Positions 1-8,670 of a DNA stretch of 64,000 nucleotides are shown here, one piece after another. Source of the stretch: Streptomyces coacervatus (GTDB taxonomy: Bacteria; Actinomycetota; Actinomycetes; Streptomycetales; Streptomycetaceae); NCBI RefSeq assembly GCF_029223485.1, contig NZ_JARHTP010000006.1, positions 124,001 through 188,000 on the forward strand. Direction: 5' to 3'. The notes below the pieces were generated by a model. It saw only the letters and a program-made list of their open reading frames with translations. It made no database searches and was not told where the DNA came from. The position numbers and the translations under genes were made by a program. Each line of letters begins with the position of its first letter. The stretch's first letter is position 1.

Positions 1-2412
1 GGTCGTGATCGTCGACATCTCGCGGATGCCGGTGACCGCCATCTCCAGGGTGCGGGGGATCGGGGTCGCGGACATGGTCAGCACATCCACATTCGCGCGC
101 AGCTTCTTCAGCTGCTCCTTGTGCTCGACGCCGAAGCGCTGCTCCTCGTCGACGATGACCAGGCCGAGGTCCTTGAATTTCGTCTCGGAGGAGAAGAGGC
201 GGTGGGTGCCGATGACGACGTCCACCGAGCCCTCGCGCAGTCCCTCCAGGGTGCCCTTCGCCTCGGTGTCCGTCTGGAAGCGGCTCAACGCCCTTACGTT
301 GACGGGGAATTGGGAGTAGCGCTCGCTGAACGTCCCGAAGTGCTGCTGCACCAGCAGCGTGGTCGGGACGAGGACCGCGACCTGCTTCCCGTCCTGTACG
401 GCCTTGAAGGCCGCCCGCACCGCGATCTCCGTCTTGCCGTAACCGACGTCGCCGCAGATCAGACGGTCCATCGGGACCGACTTCTCCATGTCGTCCTTGA
501 CCTCGGCGATGGTGGTGAGCTGGTCGGGGGTCTCCGCGTACGGGAAGGCGTCCTCCAGCTCGCGCTGCCAGGGGGTGTCCGGGCCGAAGGTGTGGCCGGG
601 CGCGGCCATGCGCGCGCTGTACAGCCTGATGAGGTCGGCCGCGATCTCCTTGACGGCCTTCTTGGCGCGCGCCTTGGTCTTGGTCCAGTCGGCGCCGCCC
701 AGGCGGTGCAGGGTCGGGGCCTCGCCGCCGACGTACTTGGTGATCTGCTCCAGCTGGTCGGTGGGGATGTACAGGCGGTCGCCGGGCTGGCCGCGCTTGG
801 CGGGGGCGTACTCGACGACCAGGTACTCGCGGGTCGCGCCCTGCACGGTGCGCTGCACCATCTCGATGTAGCGGCCGACGCCGTGCTGCTCGTGGACGAT
901 GTAGTCGCCCGCCTCCAGGGTGAGCGGGTCGATGGTCTTGCGGCGGCGGGCCGGCATCCGGGCGCCGTCCTTGCCGGCCGCCTTCTGGCCGGAGAGGTCG
1001 GTCTCGGTCAGGACCGCGAGCTTGAGCGCCGGGTCGACGAAGCCGTAGTCGATCGAGCCGCACGCCACGTGCACGACGGACGGGGAGATCGTGCCGAGTT
1101 CCACGTCGAGGCGGGCCGCGATGCCCTCGCCGCCCAGCACCTCGACCGTACGGGCCGCCGGGCCGTGGCCCTCGGTGACGAACACCGTGCGCCAGCCGTC
1201 GGCGAGCCAGCCCTTGGTGTCGGCGAGGGCCTTGGCGGTGTCGCCGCGGTAGGTCTCGGGGGCGTGCATGCCGAACTTGAGGGTGTCTGCGTCCAGTTCG
1301 AGGTCCGCCGCGAACGGCGACACCGACCACCACATCATGTCCAGCTCACGCGCCCGGTCCCGGACGTCGGCGATGGACCAGAGCGAGGCCGCACCGACGT
1401 CGATCGGCGCCTCGCCGCCACCCGCGGTCGCCGCCCAGGACGCCTGCAGGAACTCCTGGGAGGTCGCCACGAGATCAGCGGCACGCGTGCGTACCCGCTC
1501 CGGGTCGCATACGACGGCCATGGCGCCCTTGGGCAGGACGTCGATCAGCAGCTCCATGTCGTCGACGAGGACGGGAGCCAGGGACTCCATGCCTTCCACG
1601 GCGATTCCCTCGGCGATCTTGCCGAGCAGCTCGCCCAGCTCCGGGTGGAGCTCGGCGAGGGCACCCGCACGCGTGCGTACGTCTTCCGTCAACAGAAGTT
1701 CACGGCAGGGCGGCGCCCACAGCCCGTGGTCGGCGACCTCCAGGGACCGCTGGTCGGCGACCTTGAAGTAGCGGATCTCCTCGACGTCGTCGCCCCAGAA
1801 CTCCACGCGCAGGGGGTGTTCCTCGGTGGGCGGGAACACGTCGAGGATCCCGCCTCGCACGGCGAACTCGCCGCGCTTCTCGACGAGCTCCACGCGCGCG
1901 TACGCGGCGGCGGCGAGGGCCTCCACGATCTCGTTCAGGTCGGCGGTCTGCCCGGTCCTCAGGGCGACCGGTTCCAGGTCGCCGAGGCCCTTGACCTGCG
2001 GTTGCAGCACGGACCGTACGGGCGCCACGACCACGGAGACCGGGCCGGTCTCGGGGTCGTCGGGGCGGGGGTGGGCGAGGCGGCGCAGGACGGCGAGGCG
2101 GCGGCCGACGGTGTCGCTGCGGGGGCTCAGCCGCTCGTGCGGGAGCGTCTCCCAGGACGGGTAGTCCACGACTCGGTCCGACGGCAGCAGCGAGCGCAGG
2201 GCGGCGGCCAGGTCCTCCGCCTCCCGCCCCGTCGCCGTCACCGCCAGCACGGGGCGGCCGGTCTCGCGGGCGAGTGCGGCGACCGCAAAGGGGCGGGCCG
2301 CCGGGGGGCCGACCAGGTCGACATGCATGCGGTTGCCGTCTGCGGCCGCCTTGACGGCTTCTGCGAGGGCGGTGTCCTTGACGACGGCGTCGAGCAGACC
2401 GTGCAGGCTCAT
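1..2412 (-). CDS. mfd: Transcription-repair coupling factor Mfd (3' end outside window)
   Basis: Mfd displaces RNA polymerase stalled at DNA damage and recruits UvrA. The 804 codons present begin MSLHGLLDAVV and run through the UvrB-like N-terminal region, the RNA-polymerase-interacting domain (YIVHEQHGVGRY followed by LVVEYA) and the start of the translocase motor. Walker A is GDVGYGKTEIA, the DEAD-like box is DEEQRFG, and motif III is MSATPIPRTLEMA. The rest of the helicase and the C-terminal domain lie before base 1. The ATG at 2410-2412 is the natural family start, with only a weak GAAAG as ribosome binding site. It is probably transcribed alone, because a hairpin terminator and a repeat separate it from the ABC transporter genes behind it. 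Confidence 0.97.
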   Translation of the reverse strand, partial: MSLHGLLDAVVKDTALAEAVKAAADGNRMHVDLVGPPAARPFAVAALARETGRPVLAVTATGREAEDLAAALRSLLPSDRVVDYPSWETLPHERLSPRSDTVGRRLAVLRRLAHPRPDDPETGPVSVVVAPVRSVLQPQVKGLGDLEPVALRTGQTADLNEIVEALAAAAYARVELVEKRGEFAVRGGILDVFPPTEEHPLRVEFWGDDVEEIRYFKVADQRSLEVADHGLWAPPCRELLLTEDVRTRAGALAELHPELGELLGKIAEGIAVEGMESLAPVLVDDMELLIDVLPKGAMAVVCDPERVRTRAADLVATSQEFLQASWAATAGGGEAPIDVGAASLWSIADVRDRARELDMMWWSVSPFAADLELDADTLKFGMHAPETYRGDTAKALADTKGWLADGWRTVFVTEGHGPAARTVEVLGGEGIAARLDVELGTISPSVVHVACGSIDYGFVDPALKLAVLTETDLSGQKAAGKDGARMPARRRKTIDPLTLEAGDYIVHEQHGVGRYIEMVQRTVQGATREYLVVEYAPAKRGQPGDRLYIPTDQLEQITKYVGGEAPTLHRLGGADWTKTKARAKKAVKEIAADLIRLYSARMAAPGHTFGPDTPWQRELEDAFPYAETPDQLTTIAEVKDDMEKSVPMDRLICGDVGYGKTEIAVRAAFKAVQDGKQVAVLVPTTLLVQQHFGTFSERYSQFPVNVRALSRFQTDTEAKGTLEGLREGSVDVVIGTHRLFSSETKFKDLGLVIVDEEQRFGVEHKEQLKKLRANVDVLTMSATPIPRTLEMAVTGIREMSTITT

Positions 2413-2546
2413 TCGGGGCGGCTTTCGTCCGGGGGTGGGCAACGCTAATCGCCCGACGCGGTGACCGGCCGGGGGGTCTCCAGCCTACGACGCGCTCCGC
2501 GTGGGTGCCGGGGCTGTGGATAACCTCCGGCGCTGCAGCCGACGTA

Positions 2547-2620
2547 CCAGGGGGCTCCGCCCCCTGGACCCCCGATCGGCCCTTAAGGGGCCTCGTCCTC
2601 AAACGCCGGACAGGCTGAAA
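2547..2620. repeat. Streptomyces-type intergenic repeat
   Basis: An 8-bp stem (CCAGGGGG at 2547-2554, CCCCCTGG at 2560-2567, loop CTCCG) is followed by CCCTTAAGGGG and then by CCTCGTCCTCAAACGCCGGA. From memory the latter block recurs between genes in many Streptomyces genomes. It occurs once in this window and differs from the five-copy repeat seen elsewhere. The function is unknown. Confidence 0.5.
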
Positions 2621-2631
2621 GACAACAAACT

Positions 2632-2673
2632 GCCCGGCACCGGTGAGTCCCCCAAGACTCCCCGGTGCCGGGC
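2632..2673 (-). terminator. Hairpin terminator of the ABC transporter operon
   Basis: GCCCGGCACCGG at 2632-2643 pairs perfectly with CCGGTGCCGGGC at 2662-2673. On the minus strand the stem is followed by a T-rich stretch (GTTTGTTGTCTTTC). It lies just past the permease stop codon at 2716. Confidence 0.7.
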
Positions 2674-2715
2674 GCTCCCCCGCAACCCCCGTGTGCGGTG
2701 GCTGCGAATCGATCG

Positions 2716-5295
2716 CTACTCGGTGGCGATCGCGTTCAGCACGTTCATCCGGCCCGCCCTGAACGCCGGGATCAGTGCCGCGAACAGGCCCACGAAGGCC
2801 GAGCCGAGGAAGACCGCGGTCAGGGTCGGCCAGGGGATCTCCAGGACCTTCAGGCCCTCCAGGGCCAGCAGCTTCTGGGCGGTCGCGCCCCAGCCCATGC
2901 CCAGGCCGAGGCCCAGCAGGGCGCCGAAGAGGGCGATGACCACGGACTCCATGCGGATCATCCGGCGCAGCTGCCGCCGCGACAGACCGATCGCCCGCAT
3001 CAGGCCGATCTCCCTCGTCCGCTCGACCACCGACAGGGCCAGGGTGTTCACGACACCCAGGATCGCCACGATGATCGCCAGCGCCAGCAGGCCGTAGATC
3101 ATGTTCAGCAGCTGGCCGATCTGGTCCTTCAGCGCCTGCTTGTAGTCGGTCTGGTCGCGCACCTTGAACTGCGGGTATTCGTGCAGCGAGGACTTCAGCG
3201 CCTTGTACGCGGCATCCTGCTGCCCCTTCTTGGCGGTGGCGAAGACCAGCTCGTCGAGGGGCATCCTGTCGGCCGGCACGTACTTGGCAAGCGTGGCGAT
3301 GGAGATGTACTTCGCGCCCTGGTCGATCACGTCGTCGCTGGTGGTTATCGCGCGCACCGTCAGATGCGCGGTGGCACCGTCCTTGAACTTGACGTCGATC
3401 TTCGAGCCGAGGTGGATCCCGTGGGCCTTGGCGAACTTCTCGTGCACGGACATCGAGTCCGGCAGGTAGGCGTCCTTGAGGTTCCCGGCGACGGTCTTCT
3501 TGCGCAGGTCGGTCGCGTACGTCGGGTCGGCCGCCGTGATGTCCGTGTCCTTGAGGACCTTGCCGTCGGGGGTGGTGTAGTCGGCCTTGGTCGTCCTGTA
3601 CTCGGTGACCCGCTCAAGACCCGGCGTCGACTTCACCGCCTGCACGGCCTGCGGAGTGACCTGCTGGCCCCTGTCGTTCTGGATGATGAAGTCCGTGCCG
3701 ACGGTCTTGTCGAGCTGGTCCGTGGCGGAGGCGACCATCGACGAGCCGACCACCGAGAGACAGGCGACCAGCGCGAGCCCGATCATCAGGGCGGCACCCG
3801 TGGCACCGGTACGGCGCGGGTTGCGCAGCGCGTTCCGCTCCGCCATCCGCCCGACCGGACCGAACATCCGCAGCAGCACGGCGCCCAGCACCCGCACCAC
3901 GGCGGCCGCGAGCAGCGGGCCGATGACGACGAACCCGATGAGCGAGAGCACGACGCCGAGGCCCAGCCACGGCGAGCCGTCCTTCGCCTTGTCGACGTTC
4001 GCGGCCAGGTAGAGGCAGTAGCCGCCCGCACCGGTCAGCACCACGCCCACCAGGGCCCGTATCCGCCCGGCCTTCGCGTCGGCCGGGGCTCCCGCGTCCC
4101 GCAGCGCGGCCATCGGCGAGACCTTGCCGGCCCGGCGTGCGGGCAGGTAGGCGGCGAGGACCGTGACGACGACGCCGAGGAGGAGGCCGACCACCGGAGT
4201 CGTCCACGCGACCGTCAGATCGGCGGTCGACAGGTGCATGCCGATGGAGCCCATGAGCTTCATCAGCCCGACCGCGAGCCCGACGCCCGCACCGACACCG
4301 AGCACCGACCCGAAGACGCCCAGCAACAGCGCCTCGACCAGCACGGACCGGTTGACCTGCTTGCGGCTGGACCCGATGGCCCGCATCAGACCGATCTCCC
4401 TGGTCCGCTGCGCGACCAGCATCGAGAAGGTGTTGATGATCAGGAAGATGCCGACGAGGAAGGCGATCCCGGCGAAGCCGAGCATCGCGTACTTCATGAC
4501 GTTCATGAAGCCCTCGACGTTTTTCTGGTTGGCGTCGGCGGTCTCCTTGGCGGTCTGCACCTTGTAGCCGGTGCCGAGCGCCGCGACGACGTTCTTCTTC
4601 AGCTGCGGGTCGGTCACCCCGGACCCGGCCGTGACGTTGACGTTCGTGTAGACGCCGGTCCTGCCGACGAGCGTCTCCTGCGCCGTCCTGGTGTCCAGGT
4701 AGAAGATCGCCGCACCGGGGTTGGTGACCTGGAAGTCGGCGATGCCGGAGATCTTCGCGTTGTGCGTGCCGACCGCGCTGATCACGGCGAGCGAGTCACC
4801 GAGCTTCAGGTGGTGCTTGTCGGCGGTGTCCTTGTCGACCATCACCTGGTCCGGCCCCTTGGGCGCCGTACCGGAGGTGATCTTCATGGTGCGGGCGTCG
4901 TTGGAGTTCCAGTTGCCGACGATGGTCGGGCCGCCGCCCTTCGGCGACAGGTTGTTCTTCTGGGCGTCTACGACGGTCACGGAGGTCGAGAAGACGGTCC
5001 CCGCGGCCGACTTCACCCCCTGGGCCGCCCGCACCTTGCCGACGACGGAGGCCGGCATGACCGGCGGCTTGCCGTTGTCGGAGGTCGTCTCCCCGCTGTC
5101 CGAGGCGCCCTTGGCGCTGACCGTCACATCGGAGGAGGTGGCCTGGAACAGCTTGTCGAAGGTGGAATTCATGGTGTCCGTGAACACGAGAGTTCCACAG
5201 ACGAAGGCGACGGACAGCAGGACGGCAACGGCCGAGAGGGCCATTCGCCCCTTGTGCGCAAAGAAGTTGCGCATCGATGTCTTCAGGACGGTCAT
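2716..5295 (-). CDS. ABC transporter permease, MacB/FtsX family
   Basis: This 859-residue membrane protein is the permease half of a MacB/LolCDE-like transporter. A first membrane segment near residues 17-37 (GRMALSAVAVLLSVAFVCGT) is followed by a large extracytoplasmic domain. A first FtsX core comes next, including the conserved QRTREIGLMRAIGSSRKQV stretch, then a second extracytoplasmic domain and a second FtsX core (ERTREIGLMRAIGLSRRQL). The duplicated architecture is usual for actinobacterial permeases of this type. The ATG at 5293-5295 is preferred over upstream in-frame codons because it overlaps the stop of the ATPase gene (ATGA), which implies translational coupling. The substrate is unknown; export of a lipid, peptide or antibiotic is possible for this family but not shown here. 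Confidence 0.93.
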   Translation of the reverse strand: MTVLKTSMRNFFAHKGRMALSAVAVLLSVAFVCGTLVFTDTMNSTFDKLFQATSSDVTVSAKGASDSGETTSDNGKPPVMPASVVGKVRAAQGVKSAAGTVFSTSVTVVDAQKNNLSPKGGGPTIVGNWNSNDARTMKITSGTAPKGPDQVMVDKDTADKHHLKLGDSLAVISAVGTHNAKISGIADFQVTNPGAAIFYLDTRTAQETLVGRTGVYTNVNVTAGSGVTDPQLKKNVVAALGTGYKVQTAKETADANQKNVEGFMNVMKYAMLGFAGIAFLVGIFLIINTFSMLVAQRTREIGLMRAIGSSRKQVNRSVLVEALLLGVFGSVLGVGAGVGLAVGLMKLMGSIGMHLSTADLTVAWTTPVVGLLLGVVVTVLAAYLPARRAGKVSPMAALRDAGAPADAKAGRIRALVGVVLTGAGGYCLYLAANVDKAKDGSPWLGLGVVLSLIGFVVIGPLLAAAVVRVLGAVLLRMFGPVGRMAERNALRNPRRTGATGAALMIGLALVACLSVVGSSMVASATDQLDKTVGTDFIIQNDRGQQVTPQAVQAVKSTPGLERVTEYRTTKADYTTPDGKVLKDTDITAADPTYATDLRKKTVAGNLKDAYLPDSMSVHEKFAKAHGIHLGSKIDVKFKDGATAHLTVRAITTSDDVIDQGAKYISIATLAKYVPADRMPLDELVFATAKKGQQDAAYKALKSSLHEYPQFKVRDQTDYKQALKDQIGQLLNMIYGLLALAIIVAILGVVNTLALSVVERTREIGLMRAIGLSRRQLRRMIRMESVVIALFGALLGLGLGMGWGATAQKLLALEGLKVLEIPWPTLTAVFLGSAFVGLFAALIPAFRAGRMNVLNAIATE

Positions 5296-6080
5296 GACGT
5301 ACGCCCCCGGGCGTCGAAGTCCTTCATACGGTCGAGGACGGCGTCCGCGGTCGGCTTGTACATCTCGTCGACGATCCTGCCGTCGGCGAGATACAGCACA
5401 CGGTCCGCGTACGAGGCGGCCACCGGGTCGTGCGTGACCATCACGATGGTCTGCCCGAGCTCGTCGACCGACCTGCGCAGGAAGCCCAACACCTCGGCAC
5501 CCGCACGGGAGTCGAGGTTCCCGGTCGGCTCGTCGCCGAAGATGATCTCGGGGCGGGCGGCCAGCGCCCGGGCCACGGCGACCCGCTGCTGCTGACCGCC
5601 GGAGAGCTGGGTCGGCCGGTGCTTGAGCCGGTCGCTCAGCCCCACCGTGTCCACGACGCGCGCCAGCCACTGCTTGTCGGGCTTGCGGCCGGCGATGTCC
5701 ATGGGCAGCGTGATGTTCTCGAGCGCGTTCAGCGTCGGCAGCAGGTTGAACGCCTGGAAGATGAACCCGATCCGGTCCCGGCGCAGCCGAGTGAGCTTCT
5801 TGTCCTTGAGCCCGGTGATCTCGGTCTCGTCGAGGTAGATCTGCCCCGACGAGACGGTGTCGAGGCCCGCCAGGCAGTGCATGAGCGTGGACTTGCCGGA
5901 CCCCGAGGGGCCCATGATCGCGGTGAACTGCCCGCGGGCGATGTCCACATCCACATGATCGAGAGCGACGACACGGGTCTCCCCGGCCCCGTACGCCTTG
6001 ACGACCTGCCGCGCTCGCGCAGCGACGGCCGTACGCCCTCCAGTGCCCCCGTGCCTGGGAATGGTCACGGCCGAAGTCAT
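5292..6080 (-). CDS. ABC transporter ATP-binding protein, MacB/LolD type
   Basis: This 262-residue ATPase powers the permease encoded immediately downstream. Motifs in order: Walker A GPSGSGKST, Q-loop FIFQAFNLLPTLNALENI, signature LSGGQQQRVAVARAL, Walker B IIFGDEPTGNLD and H-loop VTHDP. These are hallmarks of the LolD/MacB branch. The ATG at 6078-6080 is chosen because AGGAG lies 7 bases upstream; an in-frame start at 6116 has no such site. The gene overlaps the permease start by 4 bases. It diverges from the efflux gene at 6507. Confidence 0.94.
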   Translation of the reverse strand: MTSAVTIPRHGGTGGRTAVAARARQVVKAYGAGETRVVALDHVDVDIARGQFTAIMGPSGSGKSTLMHCLAGLDTVSSGQIYLDETEITGLKDKKLTRLRRDRIGFIFQAFNLLPTLNALENITLPMDIAGRKPDKQWLARVVDTVGLSDRLKHRPTQLSGGQQQRVAVARALAARPEIIFGDEPTGNLDSRAGAEVLGFLRRSVDELGQTIVMVTHDPVAASYADRVLYLADGRIVDEMYKPTADAVLDRMKDFDARGRTS

Positions 6081-6506
6081 GGTAAGTCTCCTATGTCGGT
6101 TACGAAGGTGACGCACGTGTGCTGCGTCGGCTCGGTCCTGCCGGACTTGCTGTGTTGGTTACGCGGATGAGTCTGGCCTCGCAGAGGGGTCCGGCGCGCT
6201 GGTGCTCGGCACCCTCTTCTGCTGGGGAAAACCCCACCCCCGCCGGTTCGGTCAACCACCCCTCACCGGCTCCCCAGCGGCGTAAGACCAGGTTAAGGAC
6301 GCCCCCGGTCCCCTCTCCTCCTCCGGCGGTACGAACCCTCCCCGGGCCGTAGTACGGAGGAACCCCTAGGGGCAGTCCACCGACGGGTGGAGACGTTCTC
6401 GGGGTTCTGCTCCACCCACCGGTCCACCGAGCTTCCACCCTGCCGCGACGTGAGGGTCAAGTGGGAGAGTGTTCGGCGGCAGATAGATGCAGGGGGAAGG
6501 AATCCC
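6081..6506. promoter_or_regulatory. Divergent intergenic region between the ABC transporter and MFS efflux genes
   Basis: This 426-base gap must hold both divergent promoters. I see a perfect 10-bp palindrome CCCCTAGGGG at 6363-6372 and an inverted repeat TCCACC-N4-GGTGGA at 6376-6391. Further TCCACC copies follow in 6411-6440. Such sites upstream of an efflux pump could be repressor operators, but no regulator gene is adjacent. No convincing -35/-10 pair is visible. Confidence 0.4.
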
Positions 6507-8009
6507 GTGGACCCAGGGGACACAGACATACAGGCGTCGGTGACGGACGAGCGCCAGAAGGACACCGGCAGACGCGGCGCCGTCGTGGCCGCGCTGATGC
6601 TGGCGATGGCGCTGGCAGCCCTCGACTCCACCATCGTCTCGACGGCCGTCCCGCAGATCGTCGGCGATCTGGGCGGCTTCTCGGTCTTCTCCTGGCTCTT
6701 CTCCGGCTATCTGCTCGCCGTGACGGTGACGCTCCCGGTCTACGGCAAGCTGTCGGACACCTTCGGCCGCAAGCCGGTGTTGATAGCGGGCGCCGCGGTC
6801 TTCCTGCTCGGTTCGCTGCTGTGCGCGGTGGCCTGGAACATGGGGGCGCTGATCGCCTTCCGCATCCTCCAGGGCCTGGGCGGCGGCGCACTCCAGGGCA
6901 CGGTCCAGACCCTGGCGGCCGACCTCTACCCGCTCAAGGACCGCCCGAAGATCCAGTCCAAACTGTCCACGGTGTGGGCGGTGTCGGCGGTCGCCGGCCC
7001 GGGCATCGGCGGCATCCTCGCGGCCTACGCCGACTGGCGCTGGATCTTCCTCGTCAACCTCCCCATAGGCGCGGTGGCGTTGTGGCTGATCGTCCGCCAT
7101 CTGCACGAGCCGCAACGGGAGTCGAGCGGACGCCCCCGTATCGACTGGGAGGGCGCGCTGGCCGTGTTCGCGTGCGGAGGCGTCCTGCTCACGGCCCTGG
7201 TGCAGGGCGGGGTGGCCTGGCCCTGGCTGTCAGTGCCGTCAATTACCTTGTTCGGTACGGGACTTGGGCTGGCTGGTGTTGTGGTTCTGGTCGAACGCCG
7301 GGCGGCCGAGCCGATCATCCCCGGGTGGGTGTGGCGGCGCCGTACGATCGCCGCGGTCAATCTCGCACTCGGTGCGCTGGGGCTGCTGATGGTGGCACCG
7401 GCGGTGTTCCTGCCGACGTACGCACAGTCCGTGCTGGGCCTGGCCCCGGTGGCGGCCGGCTTCGTCCTCTCGGTCTGGACGCTGAGCTGGCCGGTCTCGG
7501 CGGCCCTGAGCCAGCACGTGTACCGGCGGATCGGCTTCCGCAACACGGCCATGCTGGGCATCGGCGTGGCGGCCCTGATCCTGTTCGCGTTCCCGTTCCT
7601 GCCGTACCCGGGCGAGGCCTGGCAGCCGGCGCTGCTGATGCTGCTGCTGGGCGGCGCGCTGGGATTGTTCCAACTCCCGCTGATCGTGGGGGTGCAGTCG
7701 ACGGTGGGCTGGGCGGAACGCGGCACGACGACGGCGTCCGTCCTCTTCTGCCGCCAGACCGGCCAGACGATCGGTGCGTCGGTGTTCGGCGCGGTGGCCA
7801 ACGGCGTGCTGGCCTCGCGGCTGGGCGGCGCGGGCGACCTCGACTCGGTGACACGGGGACTGGACGCGGGTGCGGTACCCGAGGCGACGCGGCGGGCGAT
7901 CGCGGACGCGGTGCACGCGGTGTATCTGGGCGCGGGGTGCGCGGCCGCCGCGGCCTTCCTGGTGCTGCTGTTCCTGGCGCCTCGCCGCTTCCCGGTGCTC
8001 AAGGACTGA
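6507..8009 (+). CDS. MFS efflux permease, DHA2 (EmrB/QacA) family
   Basis: A 500-residue, probably 14-helix proton-driven drug efflux pump of the plasma membrane. The first helix carries LDSTIVSTAVPQIVGDLGG, the DHA2 signature. GKLSDTFGRKPVL is the loop 2-3 motif A, and GPGIGGILAAYADWRWIF matches motif C. The GTG at 6507 is chosen because GGGGGAAGGA precedes it by about 6 bases; the in-frame ATG at 6387 would add 40 residues without a ribosome binding site. It is transcribed alone, divergently from the ABC transporter. The substrate is unknown. Confidence 0.92.
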   Translation: MDPGDTDIQASVTDERQKDTGRRGAVVAALMLAMALAALDSTIVSTAVPQIVGDLGGFSVFSWLFSGYLLAVTVTLPVYGKLSDTFGRKPVLIAGAAVFLLGSLLCAVAWNMGALIAFRILQGLGGGALQGTVQTLAADLYPLKDRPKIQSKLSTVWAVSAVAGPGIGGILAAYADWRWIFLVNLPIGAVALWLIVRHLHEPQRESSGRPRIDWEGALAVFACGGVLLTALVQGGVAWPWLSVPSITLFGTGLGLAGVVVLVERRAAEPIIPGWVWRRRTIAAVNLALGALGLLMVAPAVFLPTYAQSVLGLAPVAAGFVLSVWTLSWPVSAALSQHVYRRIGFRNTAMLGIGVAALILFAFPFLPYPGEAWQPALLMLLLGGALGLFQLPLIVGVQSTVGWAERGTTTASVLFCRQTGQTIGASVFGAVANGVLASRLGGAGDLDSVTRGLDAGAVPEATRRAIADAVHAVYLGAGCAAAAAFLVLLFLAPRRFPVLKD

Positions 8010-8014
8010 CGATC

Positions 8015-8034
8015 CGGCGGCGGCGCGTCCGCCG
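8015..8034 (+). terminator. Possible hairpin terminator after the MFS gene
   Basis: CGGCGG at 8015-8020 can pair with CCGCCG at 8029-8034 immediately after the stop codon. The stem is short and no T tract follows, so termination is only possible, not established. Confidence 0.3.
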
Positions 8035-8223
8035 CTTCCCGACCTCAAAAGTCCGAGTTAACGCGGGTAACACCGCAGGTCAGAATAGTAAGCGCATACC
8101 GACCGGCCAGTTTGGTGAAAACCTCGCGCGGCCCCGAACCGGCGAGTAGCGTGCGTGGCTCCGCACGCCCCCCACCTCCCTGCGGTCCCCGCACAGGACC
8201 CGAGCCACGCAAGGAGCAACGGG

Positions 8224-8670
8224 ATGTCCTACGACCCGTATTCGTCGTACCCGTACCGCCGTCCACCGCAGCACACGCCCCCGTCGTACGACGCCACCTA
8301 CCCGTGGCAGCCCCCCGCCCCACCGCCCGAACCGGCCAGACAGCGCCGGCCCGCGCAGCCCGCCCTCGGGCACCACAGCGACCTGCGGATCCTGCGCAGT
8401 GCGCACCGGTGGCAGCGGCGTACCGCCACGCTCACCGCGCTCGGCTACTTCACGCTGTTCCTGATCCTGTCGGCGTTCGCGCCGTCGTTCATGACCAGCA
8501 CCGTCACCGACGGACTGCCGACCGGGCTGCTCCTCGCGCTGCTGCAGATACCCGTGACCTGGCTGGCGATCGCGCTGTACGAGCACACGGCCCGCCGCTA
8601 TGTCGACCCGATCGCGGACCGCATCCGCAAGCAGTCCGAACTGGACGCCAAGCGGGAGGCGGCACGATGA
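8224..8670 (+). CDS. DUF485 family membrane protein
   Basis: A 148-residue protein with a Pro/Tyr-rich cytoplasmic N-terminus (about residues 1-45, with YSSYPYRRPP) followed by a DUF485 domain. The domain starts at LRILRSAHRWQRRTATLTAL and has two membrane segments: YFTLFLILSAFAPSFM and a second covering GLLLALLQIPVTWLAIALYE. DUF485 proteins, YjcH in E. coli, usually precede a sodium:solute symporter of the ActP type, as here. The ATG follows AAGGAG. The stop codon overlaps the symporter start (ATGA), implying coupled translation. It probably helps the symporter assemble or work, but the exact role is not known. Confidence 0.88.
   Translation: MSYDPYSSYPYRRPPQHTPPSYDATYPWQPPAPPPEPARQRRPAQPALGHHSDLRILRSAHRWQRRTATLTALGYFTLFLILSAFAPSFMTSTVTDGLPTGLLLALLQIPVTWLAIALYEHTARRYVDPIADRIRKQSELDAKREAAR

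Larger units (their letters stand above)
2413..2715. other. Intergenic region between mfd and the ABC permease gene
   Basis: This 303-base gap contains no plausible gene. It carries the end of the permease transcript (hairpin at 2632-2673), a repeat of a type I remember from many Streptomyces intergenic regions (2547-2620), and then presumably the mfd promoter in 2413-2540. I cannot point to convincing -35 and -10 boxes there. Confidence 0.7.

Noticed and set aside
121..2448. Long open frame on the plus strand opposite mfd
   Set aside because: It mirrors mfd and shows the Arg/Gly/Leu-rich composition of a shadow frame in high-GC DNA. mfd has clear helicase motifs.
2665..5595. Very long plus-strand frame opposite the ABC permease
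   Set aside because: The composition is Asp/Arg/His-rich with no domain pattern. The permease on the other strand is unambiguous.
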